From Megamerina dolium (taxonomy: Eukaryota; Arthropoda; Insecta; Diptera; Megamerinidae), in assembly GCA_963854835.1 (NCBI GenBank), contig OY978525.1, forward strand, positions 8,419,540 through 8,483,539: 64,000 nucleotides of DNA, written 5' to 3'. Position 1 is the first letter of the stretch, and each line of letters begins with the position of its first letter. The notes under the pieces were generated by a model. It did not search any database. It was not told the origin of the DNA and worked only from the letters and a program-made list of their open reading frames with translations. Made by a program: the position numbers and the translations under genes. This document shows, one piece after another, positions 1 to 24,903 of this stretch.

Positions 1-61
1 TGATTGTGTAAATTGCGAATAATCTGAAGTTATAAATTATTTTTTGTTCTTCTAAAAGAAA

Positions 62-12757
<12,696 letters not shown>

Positions 12758-13789
12758 ATTTAATTAAATTAAATAACAACAAAACAATTATAATTATAAT
12801 ACACATATGTCCATTTAATTGAAATAGTTTAATTTTGTGGTTATAATAAAATTATGTACGGAGACAATTGATATAAAAATAGTTGAGCTAATAATAAATG
12901 AAATTATTTGAATTCGGAGCAAAAAAAAAAAAAATAAAAAAAAGTACAAAAATCATGTTCTAAACACATTTTAGGTCATCAGCAAATACGAAATTTGTGA
13001 AAAAATGTACTATTGAAAGATCCAACTTCCACAAAGATATTCCTCAAGAAATATTATTCTCACCCAATTACCCTTTTCCTGTAGTTAAAACTGCAAAATC
13101 GTTCAATGGGCAGATATTAGCATTAAATTACAAAATCTGCGGCAGTGTGAGCGAACTATGCGCCTGAGCAGTGGCCCGATGCGTCGTATTACACCGAAGG
13201 TCTTAAACGAAATTGGAACCTTGTTGGGGAGCCAACCAAATGCGGACTATGCCAGGCCGAAAGCGCATCTAAAGTCTGTTCGGTCTAGATGGAAGTGTGT
13301 TGAGAGTTGTAAACGAAGTCATCACCGACCGCTGTACCGTATACATACATACATAAATGCTGGCGCTGTTTAAACGCTGTTCAATATAAGCAATCAATAC
13401 ACTGTTGACGGCAACTTGCTGCCTGCAGTATATTATAACACAAAACCACTGCAACAATGTTTAAGCATAGCTTAGCATGCTTATTGCTTACCCAGCTTAA
13501 GTTCTGAATTGCAGAACGCCAATATTCAATCGATACATAATGATCATCATGTCCAAATACCAATGTGTAGGTAAGTGTGTGTGTGTGTATATGTGCAACA
13601 CTCCCTTACTATAAATAAGCGATCATATCAATAAAAAACAATTCATTTCAAATCTACTACCTTGAAGTCATCATTTCTCTAGCGCTTTATATAAAGCGCG
13701 GGAAAATACACGCTATAAATACCAAATACAATACTATCTAGAGCGCTCTATCCGAAGCGCTCAGGTGCTACATCAACTTTGAGTAACTA
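12758..13789. other. Ars2 3' flank and intergenic DNA
   Basis: Begins with AT-rich Ars2 3' UTR-like sequence, with AATAAA-like hexamers to about 12900. Beyond 13140 the GC content rises and scraps of unrecognised repeat appear. A (TG)n tract lies at 13572-13588 and inverted agcgct motifs at 13680-13765. No gene seen. Confidence 0.4.
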
Positions 13790-15430
13790 CAGTGGCTCAC
13801 AGCTTATTTCGTACAGTGTATATATTTTTATGTACATGGCTGTAACATCGAAACTAAAAAACTTAATAAGTTTTGAATGTAGATGTCTATGTATGTGTTT
13901 AGTAAACCTAATAAGAAAACGGGGAACCCCAAAAATTGTTCTTTTTGTCATGCAAGAGAGAAAAACTATTGATCAGCTGATTTTCAGCTCACATCTTATT
14001 TCGTACACAAACTTCAATGTAAGTAAGTTTCATTCTGCCGCGCAGTTACAAAGTTTTTTTGAATTGTATGAGTTTTTGGACCTTTTTAACTATTATAACA
14101 ATTTTTATTATTATTATTTTAAATAGTTAAAGTGCTGTAAATTAAACATTTAGCGTTATGGGTCGTCGTACAACGATGGAACAGCGTAAACTGGTAATTA
14201 ACCATTTTAGGAAAGGTCAGAGTGTGCGAAAAATTGCTGAAATGACAAATTTAAGTGCCTCAACTGTCCAATACATCATTCAACGCTTCGTTCGCGAAAA
14301 TCGGTTGGAGAACAAGGGCAGAGAAGCACCTAATAAGATTTTCAACGCTTCAGACGAGCGTTATATTGTACGAAAAATTAAGAAAAATCCAAAGTTATCC
14401 GCTCCGAAGTTGGCTGCAGAGGTTCAGCGTGAAATAGGAAAATCATCCAGTGCTGAAACTGTCCGACGTGTGCTGCGCAATCATGACTTGAATGGTAGAG
14501 TAGCCCGAAAGAAACCATTCATTTCAAAAATGAATATACAACGCCGACTTGACTTCGCCAAAGAGCATATTATTAAGACTCCTGCGTTCTGGAATACCGT
14601 TATTTTCGCGGATGAGTCTAAGTTTAATATTTTTGGCTCGGACGGAATGTCATATGTTTGGCGTAAAGCGAATACCGAGCTAAACAAGGAGAACCTTAAG
14701 CCCACAGTGAAGCATGGTGGCGGTAGCGTGATGGTTTGGGCCTGTATGTCAGCAGCCGGAGTAGGTGAATTGGTTTTTATTGAGGAAACAATGGACAAAA
14801 TGAAGTACCTCGAGATTCTGAAAAACAATTTACTTCAAAGTGCAGACAAACTGGGTTTGCGGGAAGAATTTCGGTACTACCAAGATAATGACCCAAAACA
14901 TAAATCTGGGATTGTGCAATCTTGGCTTATTTGGAACTGCCCACACTTGATGTCTCCACCACCACAGTCACCTGACATGAATGTGATTGAAAATCTTTGG
15001 TCTATTTTGGACAATAAAATAAGAACACACAAGATTTCTAATAAGCAAGACCTAAAGAAGGTACTGATGGAAGAATGGAAAAAAATCACACCAGACATCA
15101 CTCAAAAATTGGTGGATTCAATGCCAAATAGACTCCAGGCTGTCATTAACGCTAAGGGATGTCAACTAAATATTAAAATCAACTTACTTTGTTTTTAGTT
15201 TGAACTTAAAGAGACTGTACGAAATAAGCTGTGACATGAATTTTCCTATTTTTTTCTTATTTTATTTTTTTATAGTGTCAAACACTAAAATTTTGAAAAA
15301 GTAAATTTTGGAAAACAAACCTTCCTTTCTAAAATGGCATTTATATTTTGTTCAAATTTTTGCTATATTAGGAATTACGACTGCAGCAATTTTTAAACTG
15401 TCACTGTACGAAATAAGCTGGGAGCCACTG
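13790..15430 (+). mobile_element. Tc1-family transposon with IR/DR ends, apparently intact
   Basis: Left end CAGTGGCTCACAGCTTATTT; right end is its near-perfect inverse (…aagctgggagccactg). A TA dinucleotide flanks both (13788-13789, 15431-15432). Each end has a second, inner copy of the binding motif: 13986-14006 (agctcacatcttatttcgtac) and 15216-15235 (tgtacgaaataagctgtgac). This gives the inverted-repeat/direct-repeat layout of about 215 bases per end known from Sleeping Beauty, Minos and S elements. It encloses one uninterrupted transposase gene. Confidence 0.9.
14158..15198 (+). CDS. Tc1-family transposase (DD34E), full length
   Basis: An uninterrupted 346-residue frame, a normal length for Tc1 transposases. 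The N-terminal paired-like DNA-binding region has two helix-turn-helix units (about residues 8-50 and 65-110; RKIAEMTNLSASTVQYII is the first recognition helix). The catalytic triad is readable: Asp152 in IFADESKFN, Asp243 in YQDNDPKH, and Glu278 in MNVIENLW. The spacing between the second and third residues is 34. The Gly-rich box KHGGGSVMVW (185-194) is present. There are no stops or frameshifts. The start codon follows gcgttATGGG. The protein would cut and reinsert the surrounding element at TA sites. Activity is inferred from intact motifs only. Confidence 0.92.
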   Translation: MGRRTTMEQRKLVINHFRKGQSVRKIAEMTNLSASTVQYIIQRFVRENRLENKGREAPNKIFNASDERYIVRKIKKNPKLSAPKLAAEVQREIGKSSSAETVRRVLRNHDLNGRVARKKPFISKMNIQRRLDFAKEHIIKTPAFWNTVIFADESKFNIFGSDGMSYVWRKANTELNKENLKPTVKHGGGSVMVWACMSAAGVGELVFIEETMDKMKYLEILKNNLLQSADKLGLREEFRYYQDNDPKHKSGIVQSWLIWNCPHLMSPPPQSPDMNVIENLWSILDNKIRTHKISNKQDLKKVLMEEWKKITPDITQKLVDSMPNRLQAVINAKGCQLNIKINLLCF

Positions 15431-16375
15431 TATATTAATCAGATACTTCATCAACTTTGAATCCACGTTACAGTATTATTGGCACACAAGTCAGAAGCGT
15501 CACTCAAAATCGGTCATTTATGGGTTAATGGATCTGTCCTTGGGCAATGTAAAGGACCTGACCGGTTTCATATTGTGCTTAAATTGTTTTGTGCTGTAGG
15601 GAATTTGCACTCGAGATCGTCTGGTACCACAATAGACCTTTGCTGGCTTAAGTGTGCCCTTCGGAGTGATCACTTTCATATATGTATATTACTTACCTGG
15701 GATCAAGCGATCGAGCTAAAAGAGGAGATATCTTGAAAATTATCTCTTTGCTTCACAGGCTTGGTGGATGGCATTACAATAATAATATTAAAAAGGATAC
15801 CCAAAGAAGGAGTACGTTTAATAAAATTGTCCAATATATTTTTTATTAAACATACCTTTAAAGGATTATTTAAAAAAAAATCAAAGTTAAAGACATTTAT
15901 TGTAAGATTTTCAGGAACACCCCCAGTGAAGTTTGAAATATGGACATTTTCGGGAACTTCAAATTGATGATCAGAATTGATCATTGTTCAAGAAAAAAAA
16001 AAAAAAAATGTTAAGCAAGATTTAGTAATAAAATTGAGGGCAGGTTCTGATAGTAAAAAAAGGATGGTCAGAAAGATAGCGAACGAAATTAGTGCCATGT
16101 TGAAGTGAAATCCTAACATTTTAGGTAGAAAATTGGCGCAAAAAGTAAACTGTTCGGAGTTTTCTGTGCAAAAAGTCAAGATGGAAGCTGATTTGAAGAC
16201 TTTCAAGGTACAAACAGAACAAAGATTCAAAAACAAACTGAACAACAGTTTTTATTCAAAATTTGGGTATGGTGCCGGATAAGAAACATATGTTTCACTG
16301 AATTTTCACATCTTCCTGGTTATATAGTGCACACTCTAGAGGATACTGATAGAAAACAAATTCAAGTTCCGTCGA
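15431..16375. other. Intergenic, no gene seen
   Basis: AT-rich DNA. 15626-15665 (ggtaccacaatagaccttt… ggcttaagtgtg) is a dispersed repeat also present at 38221-38252. Nothing else recognised. Confidence 0.4.
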
Positions 16376-16565
16376 AAATTTCTTGTCTTCTGAGCTTTGT
16401 CACAGAGCTCTTTTAAGATGCTTAAGAAGTGTTGCTGTCAATTGATTAGCAACAGGTGGGTACCGTTCGGAAGAAAATCTTTCCGATATGAAAGTTGTTA
16501 CAGTCGTTAAATGAACCCACGACCTACGGATTAGTTGGCCATCGCACTAACCACTGAGTTAAAAA
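16376..16565 (-). mobile_element. tRNA-derived SINE, copy S2 (decayed)
   Basis: Contains the family body (ctgagctttgtcacagagctc, gtgggtaccgttcgg, gaacccacgacctacgg) in minus orientation. The tRNA-like head is partly eroded (ctaaccactgagtt). Poly(A)-rich sequence follows. Confidence 0.65.
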
Positions 16566-16805
16566 AAAAAAAGGGAATTGAAGATAAAAAAAAAAAAATA
16601 ATTCTCAAAAACAAAAATTTTAGGATTAAGGTGTTCGAAAGTGCTGTAAAATTATTCATGGAAGATGTGTTATTACGAAGTCGGTTTCTGGATTTGCAAA
16701 ATCAAATCAGATTAGAAACTATTTTAGATTTTGTGGTGTACAATTCCTCTGAATGCACCCTTTATATTTAAATTGTATGAAAAATTCAATTATCAAATTC
16801 ATTTA

Positions 16806-19794
16806 TTAACATTTAGCACTTTCGCTTAGCTTATCTAAATCATTTAATGCCTTTAGTACGGCATCATTTAGTTTGCTACCACCGATATTGTCCAATTCTT
16901 TCTTGAGTACATGACGAGCTTTCTCCAGATATTCATGAGCTTTTTGAAATGCGCCCAAAGCGTTTTCTACCTTCTTTTCATCCGTCTTTGCATGCAAATC
17001 ACGTTTTCCACGTTCCTTTAGCACTGTATGCATCTCAAAGAGTATAATACCCACATAGATTGACAGACGTATGGTATGTGGATCCAATTTCCCACATATT
17101 TTGTAAAGTTCCTCGCACATTTGCAGCTTTTTCGTTAACAATGCATCAGTTAGTTTAGCCATGCTGTAACCCGCCTCAGTGCCATACAATTGAATGAGCG
17201 AATGCTTCAAACTGAACATGTGATAATGATGGGGATGTAAGAATTTTGATAAATTCTCAATGAGTGTTTCCAACTGTTTAATTGTCGGTTTGCGAGCAAG
17301 TAAATTCTCCACTTCATTGCTCATTTGCGTGAGTAAATAACGTACCTGTTAAAAGAGATGTGGGGGGAGGGAAGAGTAGCATTATGAAAACATGATGTGT
17401 GACTTCAATCGTATACCTCATCACCCTTCAGCACAATCGGACATTTATTACAAGCCCATTCCGATTTTGCATCCAGAGGTTCCTTTGGCAGTTGTATACC
17501 TCCACACTCCTGATCGATATCACCCATACAGAGCAGTGCACTAAAGTTAGTGCCACATTCTGTGGGATCAATGCAACGATCACATTTACAAACAAAATGT
17601 TTTGTCATAATCAGATGCTCATGGCGCATCTGTGTACCCCACAACATGTTGGAGTACATGATCTTAATATGTTCACCCTTTTGAATGTCCCTACCAGCTA
17701 CGACGGTGATTTTAAAACCATTTCGATGATCGAATTGGAAGTAACAATTTGGTTGACAAGAGTGTTCCATCATACAGGCGGTGTAGTAGACACCGCTCAA
17801 TTCCAAGCCGCTAGGTAAATTGATGCACATATAGTTGGTCTCGATGATGCCGCAAATTCGATGCAAAACTTTTGTATCATACTCCTTGAGATATTTTTCT
17901 TTTGTCTTCTGTTCGACGCTACGCAAACGTTGCAGATAGTTTTTCTCCAAATATGAGACGATACGTTTTTCAGCATCACTTCGCAATGATCAACAGGAGG
18001 CATAAGAGCAGAGAAGAGAAATAAATGAAATAAAGAGCAAATTGAAATATCAAAGAGAAGAGCGAAAGAGAATAAGCATTGTCATTGCTCAGTTGTTTGC
18101 ATTCTCTCTTTCCCTTTTCCCTCTCTCGTTTTACTTACGCATGCAATTCAGAGCCAACACGTTCCTCCTCATGACTTTGCATATCCATGAGTTCTGTCCA
18201 TTTCTTGGGATTTTGTCGTTGCAGCAGTAAAGATTTTAGCACCACTAAGGCATCTGAACGATAATAATCGATTAGTGCCGGTGTACTTGTGCTTGATGTG
18301 GGTCCAGGGCCCAACATTAGAATTGTACACTCCAAACCGTGCAAATTGGGATTCTCTAAACCGGGACAATCGGATGCACAGGCGGGCCAATGACATCTGA
18401 GCAAAGAAAATGTCGCAAATTATGAGTTCGCTCATAAAATTATCGGGGTGTGACTACTTTGAAACAACCTCCCACATTTTTTGCAGTCCTACGAATGAAA
18501 TCTGCAGGCTTGAAAATAAAACAATGATTTTCCAAAGGATCATAGCTCTTTTGGCAGTACGATCTTGTTAAATTAGGACGGTATTGGAACAACCTCCCAT
18601 ATTTTCTGCGGTTCTACGAATGGAATCCGCAATCTTGAAAGTGCTCAAATATAGAATGGCAGAACTCTTGTGGCAAAATTTTTTTGCGATTTGTATTGCC
18701 AGACAGGAGGACACCGTTCGAAAGAAAAAATTAATGTTCTTCTCAAAAAATGCTGGGAATCAATTTTCGCATCAAATTTATTTTAGGAGCATTTTTATAA
18801 ATAATTTTTGTACTGATTACACTGGGCTAGTTTAAAAATTTTTTGTTTTCCATTTGTGCTCTACTTGTAACAGATCAATCAATCAATCAATCAAAAGAGA
18901 GCGTGACGTTGGAGCAAGGACAAACTGCTTGTTCATCAAGTGGATCACGCGATACCAGACTGAAGTCTGTTAGAGGATATGAGCCCTACGGCTGATACCT
19001 CTGAGGGCCAACCACAAGTGTTACGGGCACTGCGACCAAACGAGATCTTTTGTACCCAAGCCCGTCTAAGACACTAGAATATTCTCTACCTATTTAATGA
19101 AGGGTAGAATTGATCTCTTCGAAATTTTGATGATTGAAGCTGGTGTTGGAAAACTCAGCTGAAAGTATTTGAGGCGAAGCCTGGCCAAGACTGGATATTC
19201 GAACCTTGTAACAGATGCACTTTGAAATTTTATTTGTTGTACGATTATAAGCATCGCCTTTAATACGTTGGACCATGGAGGAATCACTATCCTCATGAAG
19301 CGAATCTTTTCAAAATTTATGGCTGCAGAAATGTACAACTTCTTTTATAACTCTTAAAAAGTGTACTCATAATTTTCGATACAGTCCTTACAGTACTGCT
19401 GCAATTTGGATAAACCCCCTTACCTTGGACACTGATATTCACCCATACGACATGGAGTGAAGCAACCAACACATGGCATTACGGGCACTTTTTCTTCGCG
19501 TTCATTTAGAAACCATTTTGGACCAACAATCAGCGGTGCTTCAGTGAAGATATTACTACCAGCTTTTGTATCGCGTGTCGCTAGCAGAAAACGACCCAGA
19601 TCTGGTTCATGAGCAATGCGAAAAGGTCGACATTCAAGTTTATGTTGTTTCCAGTGCAGACGTTGATGTTCGGCGCCGCAATATTTCACTAATTTACAGG
19701 CTGAACAAAATTGTTTAGCCGGCACTTGACAAACGGCACATGCTGATGACTCACTAGAGTTGGCGGTAGCACTGGTTGATTCTTGAGATGCCAT
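16806..19794 (-). CDS. SmydA-type MYND/SET domain protein
   Basis: Exons 19794-19424, 18396-18139, 17978-17417, 17345-16806; phases close to give 576 residues. The MYND zinc finger covers residues 19-55 (CAVCQVPAKQFCSACK, then HQRLHWKQHKLEC). The split SET domain begins at about 60 and resumes in exon 3, with EHSCQPNCYFQF at about 281 in place of the canonical NHSCxPN. GEHIKIMYSN follows, then the post-SET cysteines CKCDRC. The C-terminal half is helical and resembles the tetratricopeptide-like tail of SMYD proteins. The architecture matches the arthropod-specific SmydA group (the msta/SmydA-8 and SmydA-9 type). I cannot fix the exact member. Lysine methylation is the family activity, but SmydA members deviate at catalytic motifs, so activity is unproven. 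The ATG at 19794 is chosen because no upstream in-frame ATG is seen. Confidence 0.88.
18870..19215 (-). repeat. LINE 3'-end fragment in the SmydA intron
   Basis: Homologous to 36860-37200 and in the same orientation. Reading the minus strand, a LARLRLKYFQLSF-like end of a Jockey-type second ORF is followed by a 3' UTR. It closes on a (TTGA)n tract (atcaatcaatcaatcaatc at 18875-18893 on the plus strand). The tetranucleotide tail supports non-LTR insertion. Confidence 0.6.
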
Positions 19795-20391
19795 ATTCAA
19801 TGGATGGATGTAGGTATAAGCTCTTTTGTGGATTAACGTACATTAAAATTTATTAAAATATTTCAACAATTTCAATTTCGAAATATTTCGTAGGTACCTG
19901 CGTAGGTATTTGGTTAAAAAGTGTACCAAGCTATTTTTAGAATATTTTTGTTCAACACCAGAAACAAAAACAAACACAACAACTATGGTGAACTATCAAA
20001 ATTTGTCGTTATTAAAATTGTATTCCAATGAAAATGATTTTCTCTAATTATGCTGGCGTATTTTTGTATACATATTTGCCGCTGACACACATTTTCCGTA
20101 TGGACACTCAAGAATAACTGAGGAATGGTGTTATGCATCGTGCTGATAGTAATCTATTGAAATTTTATTCAAATGGTGAGTACAATGAGAAGTTTCTGTA
20201 TGTCTCTCAAATCTATTTTAGGAATGCATTTGATTCTCTTATGTGTTTATGCATGATATATTTCAAGATCACCCATATTCTCTTTAAATTACACACTCTA
20301 CACATTCAATTTCGATACAAATATACTATGAAAATTTAACAATTACACTAAGTGATAACTTAAAGTTTAATGATATCCACAATCGATTTGA

Positions 20392-21470
20392 TTATGTAGC
20401 ACGCAATTCCACTTTATCTTGCTCCACCAGGTATGGATGTTCTTTGAGCACCTGTTTCTGTTGCCTCATGTTGTCGAGAATGTCTTGTAGATTCCAACTA
20501 TGACGCAGCAGTGCTTGTTCAACACCAAACTGACCATGTCTAATACAACGTATCGCTGTACAATGTGCCACGGTACGCAATTCAATCGCAATTTCATGTA
20601 TTAGTGTGGCTAAGTATTCTTCTGTTTCATTGATGGTATGCACTTCCAACGTAAAGTATGGGCGTTGAAAATCGATCAATTTAATACCATACACTACGGG
20701 TTGTGTACTATTGGCAGGTCGTATAAGGCCTTTGCAAGCCAATTCATATGCTGCTTGCGATTGCATATCAACACCACACAGTTCATACATTTTACGTTGA
20801 TGTGATGCTTGCAGAGAAGCAGCCAATGCGGTCATGCGTTGCGATTGAACATGATGATAGTCGGCGTGTACTGTAACATGAGAATCGTAAAAATGCGTCT
20901 CAGTTGCGCGACCCATACGACCTGTAACATGATAGGCACGTATCGGACGATTACGATGTATACGTGAGGACTGCTTTAGGCCATAATTGATACCGAAAAC
21001 TGTAAGAATGTAAATTACAAATAGCATCAAATTTCGATTGTTTTAATATGCTTCGATCGTTCTTACGCAATACGCCACTTGTATATATGCCTAAATGTGC
21101 AACGGGAGCACAACGTATATCCTTGATTTGATAACGTGGTCCTGTTGCTAATACATGATCAGCGAGATCTATATTTCTAGCTATTTTATGCAAAACTGGA
21201 TCCGTTTCACCACCTGATGTTAGCAGTGGTGTATTTTCAAGTGTGCGTGGTTCACGCACTTGCATTTCATTTAAATCTTGAAAATCATTTGAAATTAAAA
21301 GATGGCAGTTGAAACATTAGCCTGTTGTAGCAATGCTTACCTTGACATATATTGTTCAAAATTGCCGTTTTCACATGTTTCACTTTCATGCCAGCCGGTT
21401 TGAATACATTGATAATACCGTTTAAATGTCTAAACACTGTTGGTGCATCGTAAACTCTTCGTAGTGCCAT
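20392..21470 (-). CDS. TRUB2-type mitochondrial pseudouridine synthase
   Basis: Exons 21470-21341, 21276-21067, 20999-20392; phases close to give 315 residues, about the usual TRUB2 length. Recognisable segments are NGIINVFKPAGMKVKHVK (TruB motif I), SGVLLFGINYGLK (motif II core), AYHVTGRMGRATETHF, AYELACKGLIRP, FTLEVHTINET and the C-terminal HSWNLQDI. TRUB2 acts in mitochondria on 16S rRNA and mRNAs as part of the RNA granule. At the position of the catalytic Asp (RLDAQASGVL in human TRUB2) this protein reads HLGIYTSGVL, that is Gly106. It may be catalytically dead and act only as an RNA-binding granule component. It lies 0.6 kb upstream of the SmydA gene on the same strand. Confidence 0.88.
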
Positions 21471-23213
21471 TGTAAATGTGCAAATTTCAAGATTTGCTTC
21501 AAAAATATCGTAATATTTATTCCTATTTAAAGTATAATCCTTCTTGCTACTTTTCTTTGTGCTTTTGTTTCATAATAAAACTCATTTGTATGGATTGACA
21601 ACAGCTGTGTGGTGAATTTGAGTGTGTTTGCAAAATGACAATCAACACAAGTAGGGTCATTAAAGAGCTACATACAGCGTACATATTTGATTGTTCCAAT
21701 TTGTTTTTCATACTGTTTTCGTATTAGAACGAGGAATCAAAGTACAAAATAATTATTTTCTTCATTCTTGGCAAAAAATATAAAAATGTAAGCTTTTTGT
21801 GTTTGTAAATATTAAATGAATATTGGTTATATAGTTAATTAATTCAAAAAAGACTTGAAAATTAGTAAGTATTTGCACCTTTTTATAGTCGCATACCTCG
21901 CTATACGGCGGGAAAAGTTGGTCGCAACGCAAAAAAACAAATTCAATTGAATCTAGTGTAATTATTTAAAAAAATATAATTTTTAGATTTTTTTATAGAA
22001 CAAGGAAAAATTTAAAAAGATGTCTTCATTTCATGATTATCTGCGTGAGCAGTTTGATTTTGATTGACCTTTTAAACAATTTCAAAAGATAGTTCCTATA
22101 AAGAATTTTGTGCTGCTGGACCGATGTATTGCCTTAATGTCGAAACATTTGTGAAATATGTCGCCCTTTTTCTTTGATAGTTTTTGGAAACAAAACTGAA
22201 AAAATATTGCAATGATGATGATATTTTTATATTGAAATAATTATTTGCAAATTTATTTTAAAATATTGAAATGATAATAAATACATGCTTTTGTGATATT
22301 TTGCAAAGTGTAATTACATATATAAAAATGTCATTAAATTTTTTTTACGATATAAATGCAGCGCATAAGCTTTTTGGCACATTTTTTAGGTCTGATTACG
22401 ACACAATGTGGGTCTAAAATCGTAAATGTGCCATAATATACAATAGAAAAGAAAGTTATAGTAAAATACTATATAAAGTGCGATCGTAGAGTGTGATGTG
22501 GTTGTATTTTAAACTACGATGAGTATATTATTTTAAGATTAGCTTGCAGTACAACGGTAGATTCGGTTATTTGTGAACACTCTTCGTTATACGTATTTAA
22601 TTTGCCAACGTAGGGTGTCTACATTTGTGCATTTTATCTCCGTGAGAATATTTATTGTTTTCTCATGTTTTACCTAACTCTTCCCAAAATGAGCAGGCAT
22701 AAAAGAATGTTCATATAGATAACATTGTTTTGTGAAATGTGGAAAACAATTTTTTAAGTAATAGAAATGACAACCTTTACGATATAACATCAGCAGTACA
22801 TTATTTTAATGTTACAATTATGGTACCATTAAAATAAAATATATTATTGAATGCTTCTTGATAAATGTATCTTGCTTCGTTAATTGAATACTGTAATTCA
22901 AATTCAAAAACTACTACGAAAAGAACTAATATGAAAATGAATATCACAAAGTTTCCCCATTCACATAATGTTTGTATGATAAGATCGCTTGTATGATGAA
23001 AGTAAATTCTCAACCATATCTCGAACATGACATTAAGTCACGAACACACCAACTCGATGTGTCAGTTTATTTCCTCATCTATTGCATTTGCGGCAGCGTT
23101 TGTTTTTAGCACGTGCATCGCTATAAGTAAAGAGATTTGTATTCATATTCGCGTTATAATTATTTTATTTTTTGTGGTATAAATTATAATTCATTGACAT
23201 TTCATTTTTCAAA
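21471..23213. other. Divergent intergenic region TRUB2 / WDR74
   Basis: 1.7 kb between the two divergent start codons, so both promoters must lie here. It is AT-rich with no element recognised. The exception is a short repeat at 21893-21915 (cgcatacctcgctatacggc) that recurs near 3845 and 62920. Confidence 0.5.
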
Positions 23214-24594
23214 ATGAAGTGGACAACAGCAAATGTTAAACATCCGAATTATAGTGAAAATCATGAGATCTATGTTGGTACACATACTGGTTCCTTTAAA
23301 AGTAAGTGACTAAACCAATTATTCTGTTGTTCGTATGTACTTAATTGCTGAATATTTTGCATAGAATTGACACCTGCTAATGAGAAGAATGCATTTGCGC
23401 AAAAGAATCTGCAGGATCTTAGTAAATTGGATAAAGATTCGCGTATTACTGTCTTGGAATTTGGAAATGAAGAAAAATCAGAAATTCTTATTGGACGTGG
23501 CCACAATACAGTTGAACTGCACTCGTTACGTTGTGAAGATGTTACACGTACCTTAACGGTCGCCGCATCACCAGTAGTAGGACTCGCATGCTATGGTGCC
23601 GATCAAATAGTTGCTGCTTTTACAAATGGTCAAATGCAGTGTGTGTCGCTGCAGGGCGATAATGATATTAGTGCCGATGTGGATCCAGTGTTAATTTCCA
23701 CTGGAGATGATATGATGCACATGAGGCAATGTCCAGTGCAACGTAATCTTGTTGCAACTGGTGGTAAAGGACGTCAAAATAATTTAAAAGTGTTCGATAT
23801 GGAAGTGGGTGGCAAAAAATTGTTTACATCGAAAAATCTACCCCATGATTATTTGCAATTGGAAGTTCCCGTATGGGATAGTGATGTTGGTTTTATTGAT
23901 TCGCCACATATACTCGCAACTTGTTCACGATACGGTTATGTGCGTGTCTATGATACACGTAAGCAACGTCGTCCTGTACAACGTTACGCCACAGAGGATC
24001 AAATGAGTTTTGCTACATTAGCAGCGCATGGCAATTATATTTATACTGGTACCACAATGGGTGCTCTCAAGGTAAGCTGATGAGAAAGAAAAACCAGAAA
24101 AATTTTGATATTTTCAAATTGTCTTTTTAGGCTTTTGATATACGTAGCATGAAGACATTTGTGCACACGTACAAAGGTTTTACGGGTGGCATTACCGATT
24201 TGCATTTGGATGATACTGGTAAATACGTAAGTTCGGCATCATTGGATCGTTATGTGCGTGTACATGATGTTGATTCGTGTGTAATGCTATATCAGTGTTA
24301 TGTCAAGTCGAAAGCAAAACGTGTTCTCATACGTAAGTCCATGGAGAATCCGAATAATGAAGGCGCCGAAGCGAACGAGCTGGACGATGACGAGGAAAAA
24401 GTGCAGAAAAGTAAAAAGAATAATAAAAAGAGCAATGATGACGATGAGAATGCAAGCGATGATGAAGAATTTAATGAGATATTTGAAAATATGCAAACTA
24501 TTTGGTAAGCAGTGTTACTTACTACAACAATGAGTACAATTTTAATATTGATTTATGAATATTTTTCAGTGAAAGTGCTAACAATGATGAGGGA

Positions 24595-24627
<33 letters not shown>

Positions 24628-24750
24628 AATAATGATGAGACTGACAGTGCTGCAGAAACAAAAGCAAACACTTCAAAAACGAAAACAATTGCAGCTAAAA
24701 GAAAGAGTGACACTTCTGATGTTGGTAAAAATAAAAAGCGAAAAAATTGA
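23214..24750 (+). CDS. WDR74 orthologue, ribosome-biogenesis WD40 protein
   Basis: Exons 23214-23301, 23365-24071, 24131-24504, 24570-24750; phases close to give 449 residues. The start MKWTTANVKHPNYSENHEIY and the β-propeller segments (VYVGTHTG-like YVGTHTGSFK; VEVPVWDSDVGFID-like LEVPVWDSDVGFID; VRVYDTRKQRRPV; ASLDRYVRVHDV) match WDR74/Nsa1. That protein joins pre-60S particles in the nucleolus and is released by the AAA-ATPase NVL/Rix7. The C-terminus (from about residue 350) is a charged tail with an Asp run encoded by a (GAT)n tract, followed by Lys-rich clusters suited to nucleolar localisation. It diverges from TRUB2 and converges with the pickpocket gene. Confidence 0.9.
24590..24630. 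repeat. (GAT)n microsatellite inside WDR74 exon 4
   Basis: About twelve gat triplets in frame, encoding the poly-Asp run. Length polymorphism would keep the frame. Confidence 0.9.
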
Positions 24751-24774
24751 ACAACTTCAAAATATTAATTTTAC

Positions 24775-24780
24775 TTTATT
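24775..24780 (-). terminator. Candidate poly(A) signal of the pickpocket gene
   Basis: AATAAA on the minus strand, 124 bases past the pickpocket stop, close to the WDR74 stop codon. Confidence 0.45.
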
Positions 24781-24889
24781 TTATGCATAATACAATGTAT
24801 TGTATTGTATAATTAAATTAATATAGTTTTAATTACACAATGTTATACACTATTTTCACATTTCTTTGAAATACATGTGTATATAGGTG

Positions 24890-24895
24890 AATAAA
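24890..24895 (+). terminator. Candidate poly(A) signal of WDR74
   Basis: AATAAA, 140 bases past the stop codon. It lies only 9 bases before the end of the convergent pickpocket coding sequence, so a transcript using it would run into the antisense gene. Confidence 0.45.
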
Positions 24896-24903
24896 TATTT
24901 GAA

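Noticed and set aside
13398..13770. Possible solo LTR (tgttgacggcaac start, TATA-like actataaataa, aataaa)
   Set aside because: No matching end, no target duplication and no second copy in the window.
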